Positions 9,008-17,601 of a stretch of DNA of 64,000 nt are shown here, piece after piece; position 1 is the first letter of the stretch; each line of letters begins with the position of its first letter. The notes under the pieces are model-generated. The model worked only from the letters and a program-made list of their open reading frames with translations, made no database searches and had not been told where the DNA came from. The stretch covers positions 235,314 to 299,313 of the forward strand of contig NZ_JAAMQJ010000001.1 of assembly GCF_013523125.1 (NCBI RefSeq). Reading direction: 5' to 3'. Position numbers and translations under genes: made by a program. This stretch comes from Pseudomonas entomophila. GTDB taxonomy: Bacteria > Pseudomonadota > Gammaproteobacteria > Pseudomonadales > Pseudomonadaceae.

Positions 9008-9913
9008 ATGAACAAAGAAATGGAACTACTGCGCATCTTTCGGGTGGCGGCCGAAAGCAGCAGTTTTCGCGATGCGGCCGTCCGGCTGGGGACTTCTCCG
9101 CAAGGTGTAACCCGTGCCATCCAGCAACTGGAGCAACACTACGGCGAGGTGTTGTTTCATCGAAGCACGCGCCAGGTGCGCATCACCGCCTTCGGCGAAG
9201 GGCTGCTAGACCAAGTGCGCCCCGCATTGGAGCGGTTCGAGGATCTGTGGCGAACGCCTAGCTCCGACCAGCAGGCCTCTCTGTCCGGTACGGTTCGCAT
9301 CACCGCACCGCACAGCTTGGGCACCAGAGCGGTGCTACCGGCACTGGAGCGCGTGGCCGCGCGTCATCCCGGCATCACGCTGGATGTGCGCCTGTCCGAT
9401 CGCATCAGCAATACGGTTGACGAAGGGATTGACGTCGGGATCAGGGTCGGATTCATGCGCGATAGCCGCTTCGTCGCACGCAAGGCCGCCGACATGAGAC
9501 TCCCCATCGTTGCCGCTCCGCGCCTGATCAAGAAAGTGGGCGTACCTGCAAACATCGATGCGCTAAGCAGCCTGCCAGTTACCGTGGCCTTGGATATCAA
9601 TACCGGCCGTCCCTGGCCTTGGCACTTCAAGGCGGGACGCCAGTGGACACCTACCGCACCCACTCTCGTCGCCGACAATGCCGACATGGAAATGGGAGCG
9701 GCGCTGGCCGGGATCGCGTTCGCGCAACTGGCGGACTACATGGCCGCCCCCTACATTGCCAGCGGGAAGCTCGTGCGAGTGCTGGAGAACGAAGAACCTC
9801 CGGCATGGGGGTTGTACGTCTATCGGCCTCAGCGTGGCCCCATTCCGGGAAGGGTTCGAGCGGTATTTGATGAAATGCTGGTCGCCGTTGGATCGTTGCC
9901 AGCTTTGCGCTGA
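9008..9913 (+). CDS. LysR-family transcriptional regulator
   Basis: A 301-residue regulator with an N-terminal winged helix (LLRIFRVAAESSSFRDAAVRLGTS, then QGVTRAIQQLEQHYG, about residues 7-45) and a LysR effector domain from about 92. The end (FDEMLVAVGSLPALR) is normal. It is divergent from the SnoaL-GNAT-nitrilase cassette across a gap with palindromic sites, the usual arrangement for a local activator. It converges with the uvrB-like gene. The effector is unknown. Confidence 0.88.
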   Translation: MNKEMELLRIFRVAAESSSFRDAAVRLGTSPQGVTRAIQQLEQHYGEVLFHRSTRQVRITAFGEGLLDQVRPALERFEDLWRTPSSDQQASLSGTVRITAPHSLGTRAVLPALERVAARHPGITLDVRLSDRISNTVDEGIDVGIRVGFMRDSRFVARKAADMRLPIVAAPRLIKKVGVPANIDALSSLPVTVALDINTGRPWPWHFKAGRQWTPTAPTLVADNADMEMGAALAGIAFAQLADYMAAPYIASGKLVRVLENEEPPAWGLYVYRPQRGPIPGRVRAVFDEMLVAVGSLPALR

Positions 9914-10063
9914 CACGTCGCAAGACGCTGTAGGGCACACATCTTGGAAAGCGGGGCACTGAGCCTCGGCGGCTCACCCCTCCGGTTGAATGATGAACCG
10001 ACCGTCTGCCCGCTTGCCCCAGATGCAGATCGGTCGGCCATGCAACCCAATGCCGGCGAACGA

Positions 10064-12040
10064 TTAGATGTAAATGAATTGCCGGTACAACCCATCCAAC
10101 TGACGACGAATGTCTTCGACGCGCTGCTCGTCACCGGTATCGGTAAATTCGAGTAGCTGCTGTTCCTTGGCAGTGATCTGATCGCAAAGGTCGGACAAGT
10201 TCTCGCAGAAAGCCTCGGAATGAACGGTGGGCTCCTCCGTATTCGTCTCTTCCCCTGCTAGTTTTCGCACAGACGAGGCTGGAGAAATCCCATTTTCCTC
10301 GTTAAAGGCAATTTGAAGCTGCCTGCGCCTATTGGTCTCATCGATCGCCTGCTTCATCGCCGGCGTCACCGCGTCGGCGTACAAGATCGCCTTGCCGTTT
10401 TCATTCCGAGCGACTCGACCGATCATCTGAATGAGCGCATGGGCCGAACGCAAGAACCCTGCACGGTCTGCATCGAGAATGGCAATCAATGATGCCTCTG
10501 GAATATCCAGCCCTTCGCGCAAAAGACTAATCCCAATCAAAACATCGAACTCTCCTGCGCGCAGGCCATTGATGATCTCAACACGATCCTCCGCTTTTAT
10601 GTCCGAATGCATGTAGCGCGCTCGAATCCCGTTGTCCGTCAAGAAATCCGTTAGCTCTTCTGCACTGACCTTCGTCAGCGTAGTCACAAGCACTCGATTC
10701 TTTCTCTTCACGCACTTCGATATTTCGGCAAGCAGGTCATCTATGTATCCATCCGCTTTCCGCACTTCAACCTTGGGGTCAAGCAGTCCCGTTGGCCTGA
10801 TAACCTGTTCGACAACCCTGCCTTTCGACACCCTCAGCTCGTAGTCGCCCGGAGTAGCGGAAACAAAGATGGTCTGAGGCTTGACCTTCTCGAACTCGTC
10901 AAAGTTCAATGGCCGGTTGTTCTTCGATGAAGGCAAACGGAACCCGTAATCGATCAGCGTGTCCTTGCGCGCCTGATCCCCCCGGTACATTGCGGATATC
11001 TGTGGCACCATGACATGAGATTCATCGACGAACAGCAGCCCGTCTTTCGGCAAATAATCCAGCAACGTGATCGGAGGAGAAGCTGCGTCTCGGTCGCTGA
11101 AGTAGCAGGAATAATTCTCCATCCCCGAGCAATAGCCGACCTCGCGCATCATTTCCACGTCATGCGTGATCCGCTCGTACAGCCTGATTGCCTCGACCAA
11201 GCGATTATTCCTGTTCAGCTCGGCAACCCGCTCTTCCATATCAGCGAGTATCTTTTTGGATGCAGAATCTATTTTGTTCGTGGGCGGCGCGAAAAGCGTT
11301 TTTGGCGAAACCAAATAATGGTCTATCTCTCCCAACGTCTTGCCGGTAACAGGGTCCATCCATTGGACAGACGCAACAGTGTCATCCAACAGTTCCACCC
11401 GAACCGCCCTGTACTCGGAATCAGCGGGGAAAATGTCAATCACATCACCTTGGACGCGGAACGTTGCACGCTTGAGAGTGCGCTCCGTGCGATCATATTG
11501 CAGCAAAGCCAAGCGACGAATTAGCTCTCTCTGGTTTAGTTTGACCCCAGGGGACAGAGCGATCTGTAGCGCTCGGTATGCATCTGGATCACCCAGGCCG
11601 TAGATTGAAGACACCGAAGCGACGACGATCACGTCACGACGCTCAATCAAGGATTTGGTCGTGGACAGGCGCAGGCGCTCAAGGTGGTCATTGATGGCCG
11701 AGTCCTTTGGAATGAAACGATCGGTGCCCGGCATATAGATTTCGGGCTGAAAATAATCGTAGTAGGAAACGAAGTACTCGACCGCGTTCTCAGGAAAGAA
11801 GTGCTTCATTTCACCATAAAGCTGCGCGGTCAACGTCTTGTTAGGAGCCAAGATCAACGTAGGCCGCTTCAGACGATGAATCACATTGGCCATGGTGAAG
11901 GTCTTACCTGAGCCGGTGATACCTTTCAGCGTCTGGTGCGTCGCACCTTCTTCTATGTCCGACAGCAGGCGCGCTATCGCCTCTGGCTGGTCCCCCGCCG
12001 GCGTATAGTTGGAGTGCAGAATAAACATACCGGTTGACAT
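10064..12040 (-). CDS. UvrB-like excinuclease subunit, divergent ICE-borne paralogue
   Basis: Nucleotide-excision-repair helicase-like damage verifier. The 658-residue protein keeps Walker A (ITGSGKTFTMAN, about 41-52), the damage-probing beta-hairpin (SYYDYFQPEIYMPGTDRF, about 92-109), the Walker B-type DESH (LLFVDESHVMVPQ), and motif VI as QMIGRVARN where QTIGRAARN is usual. The C-terminal UVR motif that normally contacts UvrC is eroded: the last 40 residues (around EQQLLEFTDTGDEQRVEDI) lack the alanines and FE..AA..RD core. Start ATG 12040 overlaps the stop of a short upstream open frame (TAATG). Base composition is AT-richer than the core uvrC in this window. Probably a second uvrB beside a core copy outside the window; whether it works with UvrC is doubtful. 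Confidence 0.85.
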   Translation of the reverse strand: MSTGMFILHSNYTPAGDQPEAIARLLSDIEEGATHQTLKGITGSGKTFTMANVIHRLKRPTLILAPNKTLTAQLYGEMKHFFPENAVEYFVSYYDYFQPEIYMPGTDRFIPKDSAINDHLERLRLSTTKSLIERRDVIVVASVSSIYGLGDPDAYRALQIALSPGVKLNQRELIRRLALLQYDRTERTLKRATFRVQGDVIDIFPADSEYRAVRVELLDDTVASVQWMDPVTGKTLGEIDHYLVSPKTLFAPPTNKIDSASKKILADMEERVAELNRNNRLVEAIRLYERITHDVEMMREVGYCSGMENYSCYFSDRDAASPPITLLDYLPKDGLLFVDESHVMVPQISAMYRGDQARKDTLIDYGFRLPSSKNNRPLNFDEFEKVKPQTIFVSATPGDYELRVSKGRVVEQVIRPTGLLDPKVEVRKADGYIDDLLAEISKCVKRKNRVLVTTLTKVSAEELTDFLTDNGIRARYMHSDIKAEDRVEIINGLRAGEFDVLIGISLLREGLDIPEASLIAILDADRAGFLRSAHALIQMIGRVARNENGKAILYADAVTPAMKQAIDETNRRRQLQIAFNEENGISPASSVRKLAGEETNTEEPTVHSEAFCENLSDLCDQITAKEQQLLEFTDTGDEQRVEDIRRQLDGLYRQFIYI

Positions 12041-12398
12041 TAGATATCTCCTAATTGAGCTACTTCAATTTGTCCTGATGTATCGGCTATTCCAGAAGAC
12101 CTATAGCAGTACCAAACTGGGGTGTAAATGACGGCGATCCTGCCGCGCCCCACCTGGGCGTAGGCGTCGCCAACATGATAGCCCAGCACATGGGCGGGCT
12201 TCCCAGTGCATATCCGCCGATCGCCACGACGTCAGCCAGCGGCCCGTCTGCCAATGCACCTGGAGCCACTCGCCTCGTTGAGCGCTGACATCGAGCCGTG
12301 GCGGGCGAGGTTGCTCTGTACGCCCAATGTGTGGCGCCGGCTCCCGCCGATACGCGCCTTTGTCTCTCTCAGCCCTCCAGACGAGGCGTTGGAAACGT
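12041..12398. other. Gap upstream of the uvrB-like gene; possible gene remnant
   Basis: No convincing gene. On the minus strand a frame is open from 12231 to 12040 and its TAA overlaps the uvrB start as TAATG. With a GTG at 12189 it would encode 49 residues (beginning MLGYHVGDAYAQVG). This may be the C-terminal stub of a gene once cotranscribed with the uvrB paralogue. No family was recognised. Confidence 0.3.
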
Positions 12399-12408
12399 GG
12401 AGCTACGT
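12399..12408 (+). repeat. IS target-site duplication, left copy
   Basis: GGAGCTACGT directly abuts the left inverted repeat of the IS and is repeated exactly at 14046-14055. A 10-bp duplication is in the range known for IS4-family elements. Confidence 0.93.
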
Positions 12409-12426
12409 CAATGTCATCAACTTAAG
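12409..12426 (+). repeat. IS left terminal inverted repeat
   Basis: CAATGTCATCAACTTAAG, an exact inverted copy of 14028-14045, starts right after the target duplication. Confidence 0.94.
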
Positions 12427-12533
12427 GAATTTTTCCTATAAATATCATATAATTAGCGCTAAATTCAGCGCATAGGAGAAACCCTTTTGGCCCCTCATTC
12501 CACACCGTTTGACACCGCCCAGCAAACCCTGGC

Positions 12534-13805
12534 TTGAAAATTGTACAAAAAATAACCAGTCAGCTCGATTGTCCCGACTTCATCGATACCCACCGCCAGC
12601 GCCCTCACGACTTTACCCGCCGACGCCAACTGACCTTCAAGAACCTCGTCCTGTTTTTGCTCAATCAGCCACGCACCGCCCTGCAAACCGAGCTCGATCA
12701 GTTCTATCGCGTGCTCAACCAGGCCTCGGCCGAGACCCAGGTGGTCACCGCGCAGGCCTTCAGCAAGGCGCGCGGCAAGCTCAAGCCCGAGGTCTTCGAG
12801 AGCCTCAACCAAACCCTTCAGCAACAGCTCGACAGCCTCGGGCTGCGCCAGACGTGGCGCGGGTTACGGGTACTCGCCGTGGACGGCTCGACCGTCCATT
12901 TACCGCTGGAGTCGGTCATGACGCGCTTTTTCGGCTGCCATAGCGAGTTTCCCGTTGCCCGTCTGTCCATGCTCTACGACGTCGCCGACGGCCAGACGCT
13001 ACACAGCCTGATCGTGCCATCCGCAGTCGGCGAGCGCGATTGCGCCCATCTGCACCTCGAGCATCTGCCCGCTGACAGCCTGACGTTGTTTGATCGCGGC
13101 TACCCCGGACACTGGCTGTTTGCGCTGTTCGAGCAGCACCGGCGACATTTCCTGATGCGCCTGCCGTGTGGCTACAACGCGCAGGTCAAACAGTTTCTCC
13201 GCTCGGGGCAGACAGAAGACACGCAGTTCTTCTCTGCCAGTCATCCCGAGGCGCGCCTGTTCTGTACCGAGGCCGGCGTCGATCCCGCGGGCCGGGTCGA
13301 ATTGCGCCTGATCCGGGTCGAGCTAGCCAGCGGTGAAAGCGAAGTGCTGCTGACCTCCCTGCTGGATCGACAGGCCTTCCCGGCCGAGGTGTTCGCGGAT
13401 CTTTACCACCGCCGCTGGGGCATCGAAACGGACTACCGCCGCCTCAAGCAGACCCTCTGCCTCGACAACTTTAGCGGCCGTAGCGTGACGGCCGTGAAGC
13501 AGGACTTTCATGCCGGGCAACTGCTGAAAAACCTAGCGCTGCTGATGCAACATCTGCTGCAACCGGTCATCGAGCAGCGCCACAAAGGCCGCAAGCTGCG
13601 CTGGAAGGTCAACTTCACCCAAGGGGTGTCACGCCTCAAGAACACCCTGGTCGACCTGCTGGTACGCCCCGGTGTGCAGGGGCTGGCCAACGTGATGGAG
13701 TTGATGGCCAACAGCCTCAGCGCTGTGCGCCCGGGCCGCAGCTTCCCGCGCCAGCGTATGCGCCTGGCCAGTCGCGGCTGCGAGGGCTACAAACCGACGC
13801 GCTAA
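12534..13805 (+). CDS. IS4-family DDE transposase
   Basis: Cut-and-paste transposase of 423 residues. The DDE catalytic set is visible: first Asp in VLAVDGSTVHLP (about 117), second in LTLFDRGYPGHW (about 188), and Glu in the IS4 signature YHRRWGIETDYRRLKQ (about 296), which also supplies the Y-R-E-K pattern. The frame upstream is closed by a TGA, leaving TTG 12534 as the only plausible start before the conserved VQKITSQLDCPDF region. The gene is undamaged and framed by intact IS ends. Confidence 0.94.
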   Translation: MKIVQKITSQLDCPDFIDTHRQRPHDFTRRRQLTFKNLVLFLLNQPRTALQTELDQFYRVLNQASAETQVVTAQAFSKARGKLKPEVFESLNQTLQQQLDSLGLRQTWRGLRVLAVDGSTVHLPLESVMTRFFGCHSEFPVARLSMLYDVADGQTLHSLIVPSAVGERDCAHLHLEHLPADSLTLFDRGYPGHWLFALFEQHRRHFLMRLPCGYNAQVKQFLRSGQTEDTQFFSASHPEARLFCTEAGVDPAGRVELRLIRVELASGESEVLLTSLLDRQAFPAEVFADLYHRRWGIETDYRRLKQTLCLDNFSGRSVTAVKQDFHAGQLLKNLALLMQHLLQPVIEQRHKGRKLRWKVNFTQGVSRLKNTLVDLLVRPGVQGLANVMELMANSLSAVRPGRSFPRQRMRLASRGCEGYKPTR

Positions 13806-14027
13806 GAACAAGCAGCACCCGAACTGCACCGCAAAAAAGCTGGCCAGACAGCGGCCGGCACGCGCTCGCCCGGAAAACGAGAAATCCCGCCCGCCGAGGC
13901 GAACCGGCATCCATTAAGCTGGCGTCTGGGTCGCACATGCGCTGAACTGGGGAGCAAAACCAGTGAAGGCACTGCTGCAACCGCGCGTCCAAGCCCCGGG
14001 ATTTCTTGCCCCGGCCAGGGCTGGGGG

Positions 14028-14045
14028 CTTAAGTTGATGACATTG
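14028..14045 (+). repeat. IS right terminal inverted repeat
   Basis: CTTAAGTTGATGACATTG, an exact inverted copy of the left end, abuts the right target duplication. Confidence 0.94.
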
Positions 14046-14055
14046 GGAGCTACGT
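14046..14055 (+). repeat. IS target-site duplication, right copy
   Basis: GGAGCTACGT, identical to 12399-12408. Confidence 0.93.
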
Positions 14056-14062
14056 CGCCCCT

Positions 14063-14494
14063 CTAAAGATGCACGATCTCAACATTCGGCCATTTGCCTG
14101 CAAGGTACTCGGCCACTAGCCTCCGATGGCAGTGATGGGGCTTGTCTTCGCTGCAAAGCAGGCAACTGTTATCAATCTTTTCTTTATCGATTGACTCAAT
14201 CTTTCGGGACGACATTAAATCCAGAAATTTACTGGCGTAGATATCCCAATCTCCCCCTTTTATTTTATATTCCTCGAACATGTCTTTGGTTGGAGCAAGT
14301 GCTGGTAGATGTTCATATTCCATCCCACACAACGCCTCGGAAAAATATCGAAGATCCTCGCGTTTAGCGAATCCGGCCAATTGCGAAACATTATTCAGGC
14401 GAACATCGACAAGGCGCTTGGCACCAGAAGCACTTAACTTGGTGAAGAAGGACCGCGCGGAGGTCTTAGTGAATCCAATCGTGAATATCTTCAT
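14063..14494 (-). CDS. DUF488 family protein
   Basis: A 143-residue protein of the DUF488 family. It opens with the family pattern FTIGFTKTSARSFF, has VDVRLNNVSQLAGFAKREDL (residues about 30-50) and ends with the conserved CLLCSEDKPHHCHRRLVAEYL block, whose Cys/His could bind metal or be redox active. The biochemical role is unsettled. Start at ATG 14494 is supported by AGGGG upstream. The gene is clearly AT-richer than its neighbours, a sign of transfer from another source. The IS sits just past its stop. Confidence 0.8.
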   Translation of the reverse strand: MKIFTIGFTKTSARSFFTKLSASGAKRLVDVRLNNVSQLAGFAKREDLRYFSEALCGMEYEHLPALAPTKDMFEEYKIKGGDWDIYASKFLDLMSSRKIESIDKEKIDNSCLLCSEDKPHHCHRRLVAEYLAGKWPNVEIVHL

Positions 14495-14978
14495 CTGCCT
14501 TATTCCCCTCGTTCCTTCATCCATAAATGGCTGTTATTGAGCTACCGCCAGGCATGCCCGTCAATCGCAGCTAAGGAAACGCTGGGGGCATGGTGTACTA
14601 GCTGCGCCACAACGGCCATGGCAGGCTCCATTCTCTCGCCGCTTCAACGGCCACGACCCGAACAGCTCAAGAGCTTAGCACCGCCTTTTGCGGTTGCGTG
14701 CCTCACCACTCACGCTTACTCCCTTCCAGAACGCGCCAACTGCTAAGCTACATGAGGACGACTCGCCCACAGCGCAAAGCACCTGTGTTCGCGCTATTGG
14801 CTGTCCCGTGCGTTGTGGTGCTGACCGTCGATGACGAGTCGAACCTACTGTATGGACACTGCGCGCGGCAGCCTTTCATGCGTGCCAGCTACGTGCCCAA
14901 GGTTGGACGCGGATCGAAGCGTGCGCAGGGTTTTTCGTGAAAGTATAAAATCCAATCAACTTTATCAGAAGAAAATAT
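14495..14978. other. 484-bp gap, no gene seen
   Basis: Lies between the divergent DUF488 and LysR genes and must hold both promoters. No conserved coding frame, no clear repeat and no strong hairpin were seen. The last 60 bases before the LysR start are AT-rich, as expected for its promoter, with AGAAGAAAA as ribosome site. Confidence 0.4.
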
Positions 14979-15920
14979 ATGATCGTAAGAAACTTTGAAT
15001 ACTTGCTTGCTTTGCACCGTGAAGGCCATTTTGGCAACGCGGCCAAAAGCTGCAATGTTTCTCAGCCGACACTCTCCGCGGGCATTAAGCAATTGGAGGA
15101 AGACATGGGTGTCGAGATCGTGCGTCATGGCCGACGCTATGACGGCCTCACTTCTGAAGGGATGCGCGTACTGTCTTGGGCTCAGCAGATGTATGACGAC
15201 TGCAAAGGGCTGGAGCGAGAACTCTCCGCACTACGGCGAGGTATAGAGGGGCAATTCCGGCTAGGGATACTCCCAGGAACTGCCGGTGTAGCGCCCACAT
15301 TAAGCATCGCCCTTGCTGAAAAAACACCCTTACTTCAACAATCAGTTCTGGTTTCCGGCGCTTCTTCCCTGCTACAGGCGATTCGAGAAAACAATTTGGA
15401 TATCGCACTCATGCATTTGGAGGATATCCCAGGGGAAGACTTCGATACTCACCTTCTGTACCGTGAACGCATTTTCCTTTTTCACGCCGCGAGAACACAG
15501 CAACCCCGAAGCACAACGTGGGACCATGTTCTCAATAGACAACTCTGCGTGCTGAACTCGGCAGTACCTGAACCCATTCAAGATAGGCTGATGCAATGTA
15601 CCGCGCAGACTATTCGCACTGATTCAATTGACGTGCTATCGGCACACGTGGCGACAGGAAAATATTCGGCAGTTCTTCCGCAATCTCTCGCCGGCCAACT
15701 CGCGCACATTCCAAATCTCCACGCAATCGCAATCAATGGACCAATGTCGCACTCAAATGTCGGATTCGTTGCTGGGAAAAATGCGTTCGAGGCACCGTCA
15801 TCGCGTGCATTGCTCGAAATGGTGCACACCCCCGAACTCGCCGCCACTCTTCAATCCGTTATATCGATCCATCGTCGGTTCCAGCCCAAAGCAGACTCAT
15901 CTCAAAGCCCCCTGAAATAG
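14979..15920 (+). CDS. LysR-family regulator, possibly controlling fdhA
   Basis: A 313-residue LysR protein with winged helix FEYLLALHREGHFGNAAKSC then VSQPTLSAGIKQLEEDMG (about residues 6-44) and an effector domain from about 90. The pattern of an early hydrophobic FEYLLALHREGHF followed by CNVSQPTLS resembles regulators found with formate dehydrogenase clusters (FdsR-like), from memory only. It is upstream of, and in line with, fdhA, 466 bp apart, so a role in formaldehyde or formate response is plausible. Base composition is AT-richer than surrounding cargo. Confidence 0.8.
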   Translation: MIVRNFEYLLALHREGHFGNAAKSCNVSQPTLSAGIKQLEEDMGVEIVRHGRRYDGLTSEGMRVLSWAQQMYDDCKGLERELSALRRGIEGQFRLGILPGTAGVAPTLSIALAEKTPLLQQSVLVSGASSLLQAIRENNLDIALMHLEDIPGEDFDTHLLYRERIFLFHAARTQQPRSTTWDHVLNRQLCVLNSAVPEPIQDRLMQCTAQTIRTDSIDVLSAHVATGKYSAVLPQSLAGQLAHIPNLHAIAINGPMSHSNVGFVAGKNAFEAPSSRALLEMVHTPELAATLQSVISIHRRFQPKADSSQSPLK

Positions 15921-16386
15921 CGAGTCTTGAAGAGCAACTCTGTATTGCTTCAACCAGGCGAAGATTGCAGGCATGCCGTGTGCGCCGCTAACAGGCGCCA
16001 CGTGCTGAGCAACCCATCGAAGGCCACTAGGTCCAGGGGCAACTCGGGGGGCAGGAGTACCTGCTGCATGCGGCCTCCTCATGTCTCGCTGGGTCGAGCT
16101 GACTGTTCCTAGATCAAGCTAGGAGGCGCGATGTAGCGATGATCGTTGCCCTCTCCCGGCTAGGAGACGAGCACGGCTCGACGATCCCGCGTAGATAGAT
16201 CGTGCCTATCTGCACATAGATTATTCCAGTTTGACCACTTCTGAGCTTGATCCGATGCTGTCAAGACCGCAGAAGGAGACGCGACCAACGGCTAGGCAAT
16301 ACCACGATCGTTCTTCTTGACAGCGGTAAATTTCGTTTCCCACTTCGATTTAGAAGATGGAAACATTAACGCACAGAGGTGACGAA
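15921..16386. other. 466-bp gap upstream of fdhA
   Basis: Holds copy B of the 71-bp inverted repeat (16192-16262) and, closer to fdhA, a consensus-like TTGACA at 16317-16322 without an evident -10 at standard spacing. The fdhA ribosome site AGAGGTGAC lies just before 16387. No coding frame of interest was seen. Confidence 0.4.
16192..16262 (-). repeat. 71-bp inverted repeat, copy B
   Basis: Inverted partner of 6839-6909, with 58 of 71 positions equal by eye and no gap. The TAGATAG end faces the enclosed 9.3-kb segment and the GCTGTC end faces outward, mirroring copy A. It lies between the FdsR-like LysR gene and fdhA. Confidence 0.75.
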
Positions 16387-17601
16387 ATGACTCCGACCGG
16401 TAACCGAATCGTGACTTTCGAGAAGCCCTTGGAAATGAAGGTCAACACCTTCAAATTTCCAGAGCTGATAACCCCTCAAGGGAAAAGCGCACCCCATGGC
16501 GCTATCCTCAAAATAGTTACCACAAATATCTGTGGCAGCGACCTTCACATTTATCGCGGTTCGTTTGCTGTTCCCAAGGGAATGACCATGGGCCATGAAA
16601 TGACCGGCGAAGTGATCGAAGTGGGATCAGACGTCGAAGTCGTGAAGAAGGGCGACATCGTTTCCGTTCCCTTCAATGTGGGGTGTGGGCGTTGCTACAA
16701 CTGCAAGCATATGCGCTCCGATGTATGCGAGAACACCAACCCCGAAATCGACTGCGGAGCCTACGGGTTCAACCTCGGTGGCTGGACGGGGGGGCAAGGT
16801 GATTATCTCTTCGTACCGTATGCGGATTTCAATCTCCTTCGCTTCCCTGACAAGGATGCCGCCATGGAAAAAATCCGCGACCTGACCCTTCTCTCTGACG
16901 TATTACCCACAGCTTTCCATGGGTTCGCTGGCCCAGACTGGCCAGCCGCGCCGGCCTACGTCGTCGGCGAAAACATCCTGATCTTCGGTGCCGGGCCGGT
17001 CGGCAGAGCGGGTGCCGCCTGCGCCAGACTTCTGGGTGCAGGCGCCATCATCGTTGCCGATTACATTCAAGAGCGGCTGGACCTTCTCAAGCCACACGGC
17101 GTGGAAACCATCAACCTTTCCGACGGCGTGCCGATCGAGGAGCATCTCGAACGCATTACCGGGCACAGGGAGGTGGATCGCGTCATCGACTATGTTGGTG
17201 TGGACTGCCGCGGGTTTGGCGCGGAGGCTGACAAGATCGTGGAGAGCGCTGTTACCAACGCAATGCTCAAATATGTCCGCTTCGGCGGAATGACCAGTAC
17301 GGTCGGTGTGTACTGCGCAAACCCGATCTCGAAAGACCCGAAAGCCAAGAAAGGCCATATGGATCTGGAATGGTCCAACGCCTGGATCAAGTCGCCGCGA
17401 ATGTCGGCTGGTCAATCTCCGACGGCCAACTACAACCACGCGTTAATGCGGGCGATACTGAACGATCGCATGCCTTACCTTTCGCCGATGATGAACACTA
17501 AGTTCATCAAGCTCGAAGACGCGCCCGCCGCGTACAAAGAGTTCGACGCGGGTTCTGCATACAAGTACGTCATCGACCCGCATGGTTCAGTGCGGCATTA
17601 A
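16387..17601 (+). CDS. fdhA: Glutathione-independent formaldehyde dehydrogenase
   Basis: Zinc medium-chain dehydrogenase that oxidises free formaldehyde to formate with NAD+, of the Pseudomonas FdhA type. The 404-residue protein has TTNICGSDLHIYRG (catalytic zinc, Cys about 48), GHEMTGEVIEVG, structural-zinc cysteines in CGRCYNCKHMRSDVC, the family stretch GGWTGGQGDYLFVPYADFNLLRFPD in pieces, the NAD fold FGAGPVGRAGAACA (about 202-215), and the C-terminal FDAGSAYKYVIDPH. Start at ATG 16387 is preferred over ATG 16357 for its AGAGGTGAC ribosome site. It gives the ICE a second formaldehyde route independent of glutathione. Confidence 0.9.
   Translation: MTPTGNRIVTFEKPLEMKVNTFKFPELITPQGKSAPHGAILKIVTTNICGSDLHIYRGSFAVPKGMTMGHEMTGEVIEVGSDVEVVKKGDIVSVPFNVGCGRCYNCKHMRSDVCENTNPEIDCGAYGFNLGGWTGGQGDYLFVPYADFNLLRFPDKDAAMEKIRDLTLLSDVLPTAFHGFAGPDWPAAPAYVVGENILIFGAGPVGRAGAACARLLGAGAIIVADYIQERLDLLKPHGVETINLSDGVPIEEHLERITGHREVDRVIDYVGVDCRGFGAEADKIVESAVTNAMLKYVRFGGMTSTVGVYCANPISKDPKAKKGHMDLEWSNAWIKSPRMSAGQSPTANYNHALMRAILNDRMPYLSPMMNTKFIKLEDAPAAYKEFDAGSAYKYVIDPHGSVRH

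Larger units (their letters stand above)
12409..14045 (+). mobile_element. Complete IS4-family insertion sequence, 1637 bp
   Basis: Bounded by perfect 18-bp terminal inverted repeats (12409-12426 and 14028-14045) and by 10-bp direct repeats GGAGCTACGT, with one full transposase gene inside. The intact ends, intact gene and exact duplication point to a recent insertion. It landed just downstream of the DUF488 gene and breaks no recognisable gene. The 220 bp between the transposase stop and the right repeat hold no gene. Confidence 0.95.
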
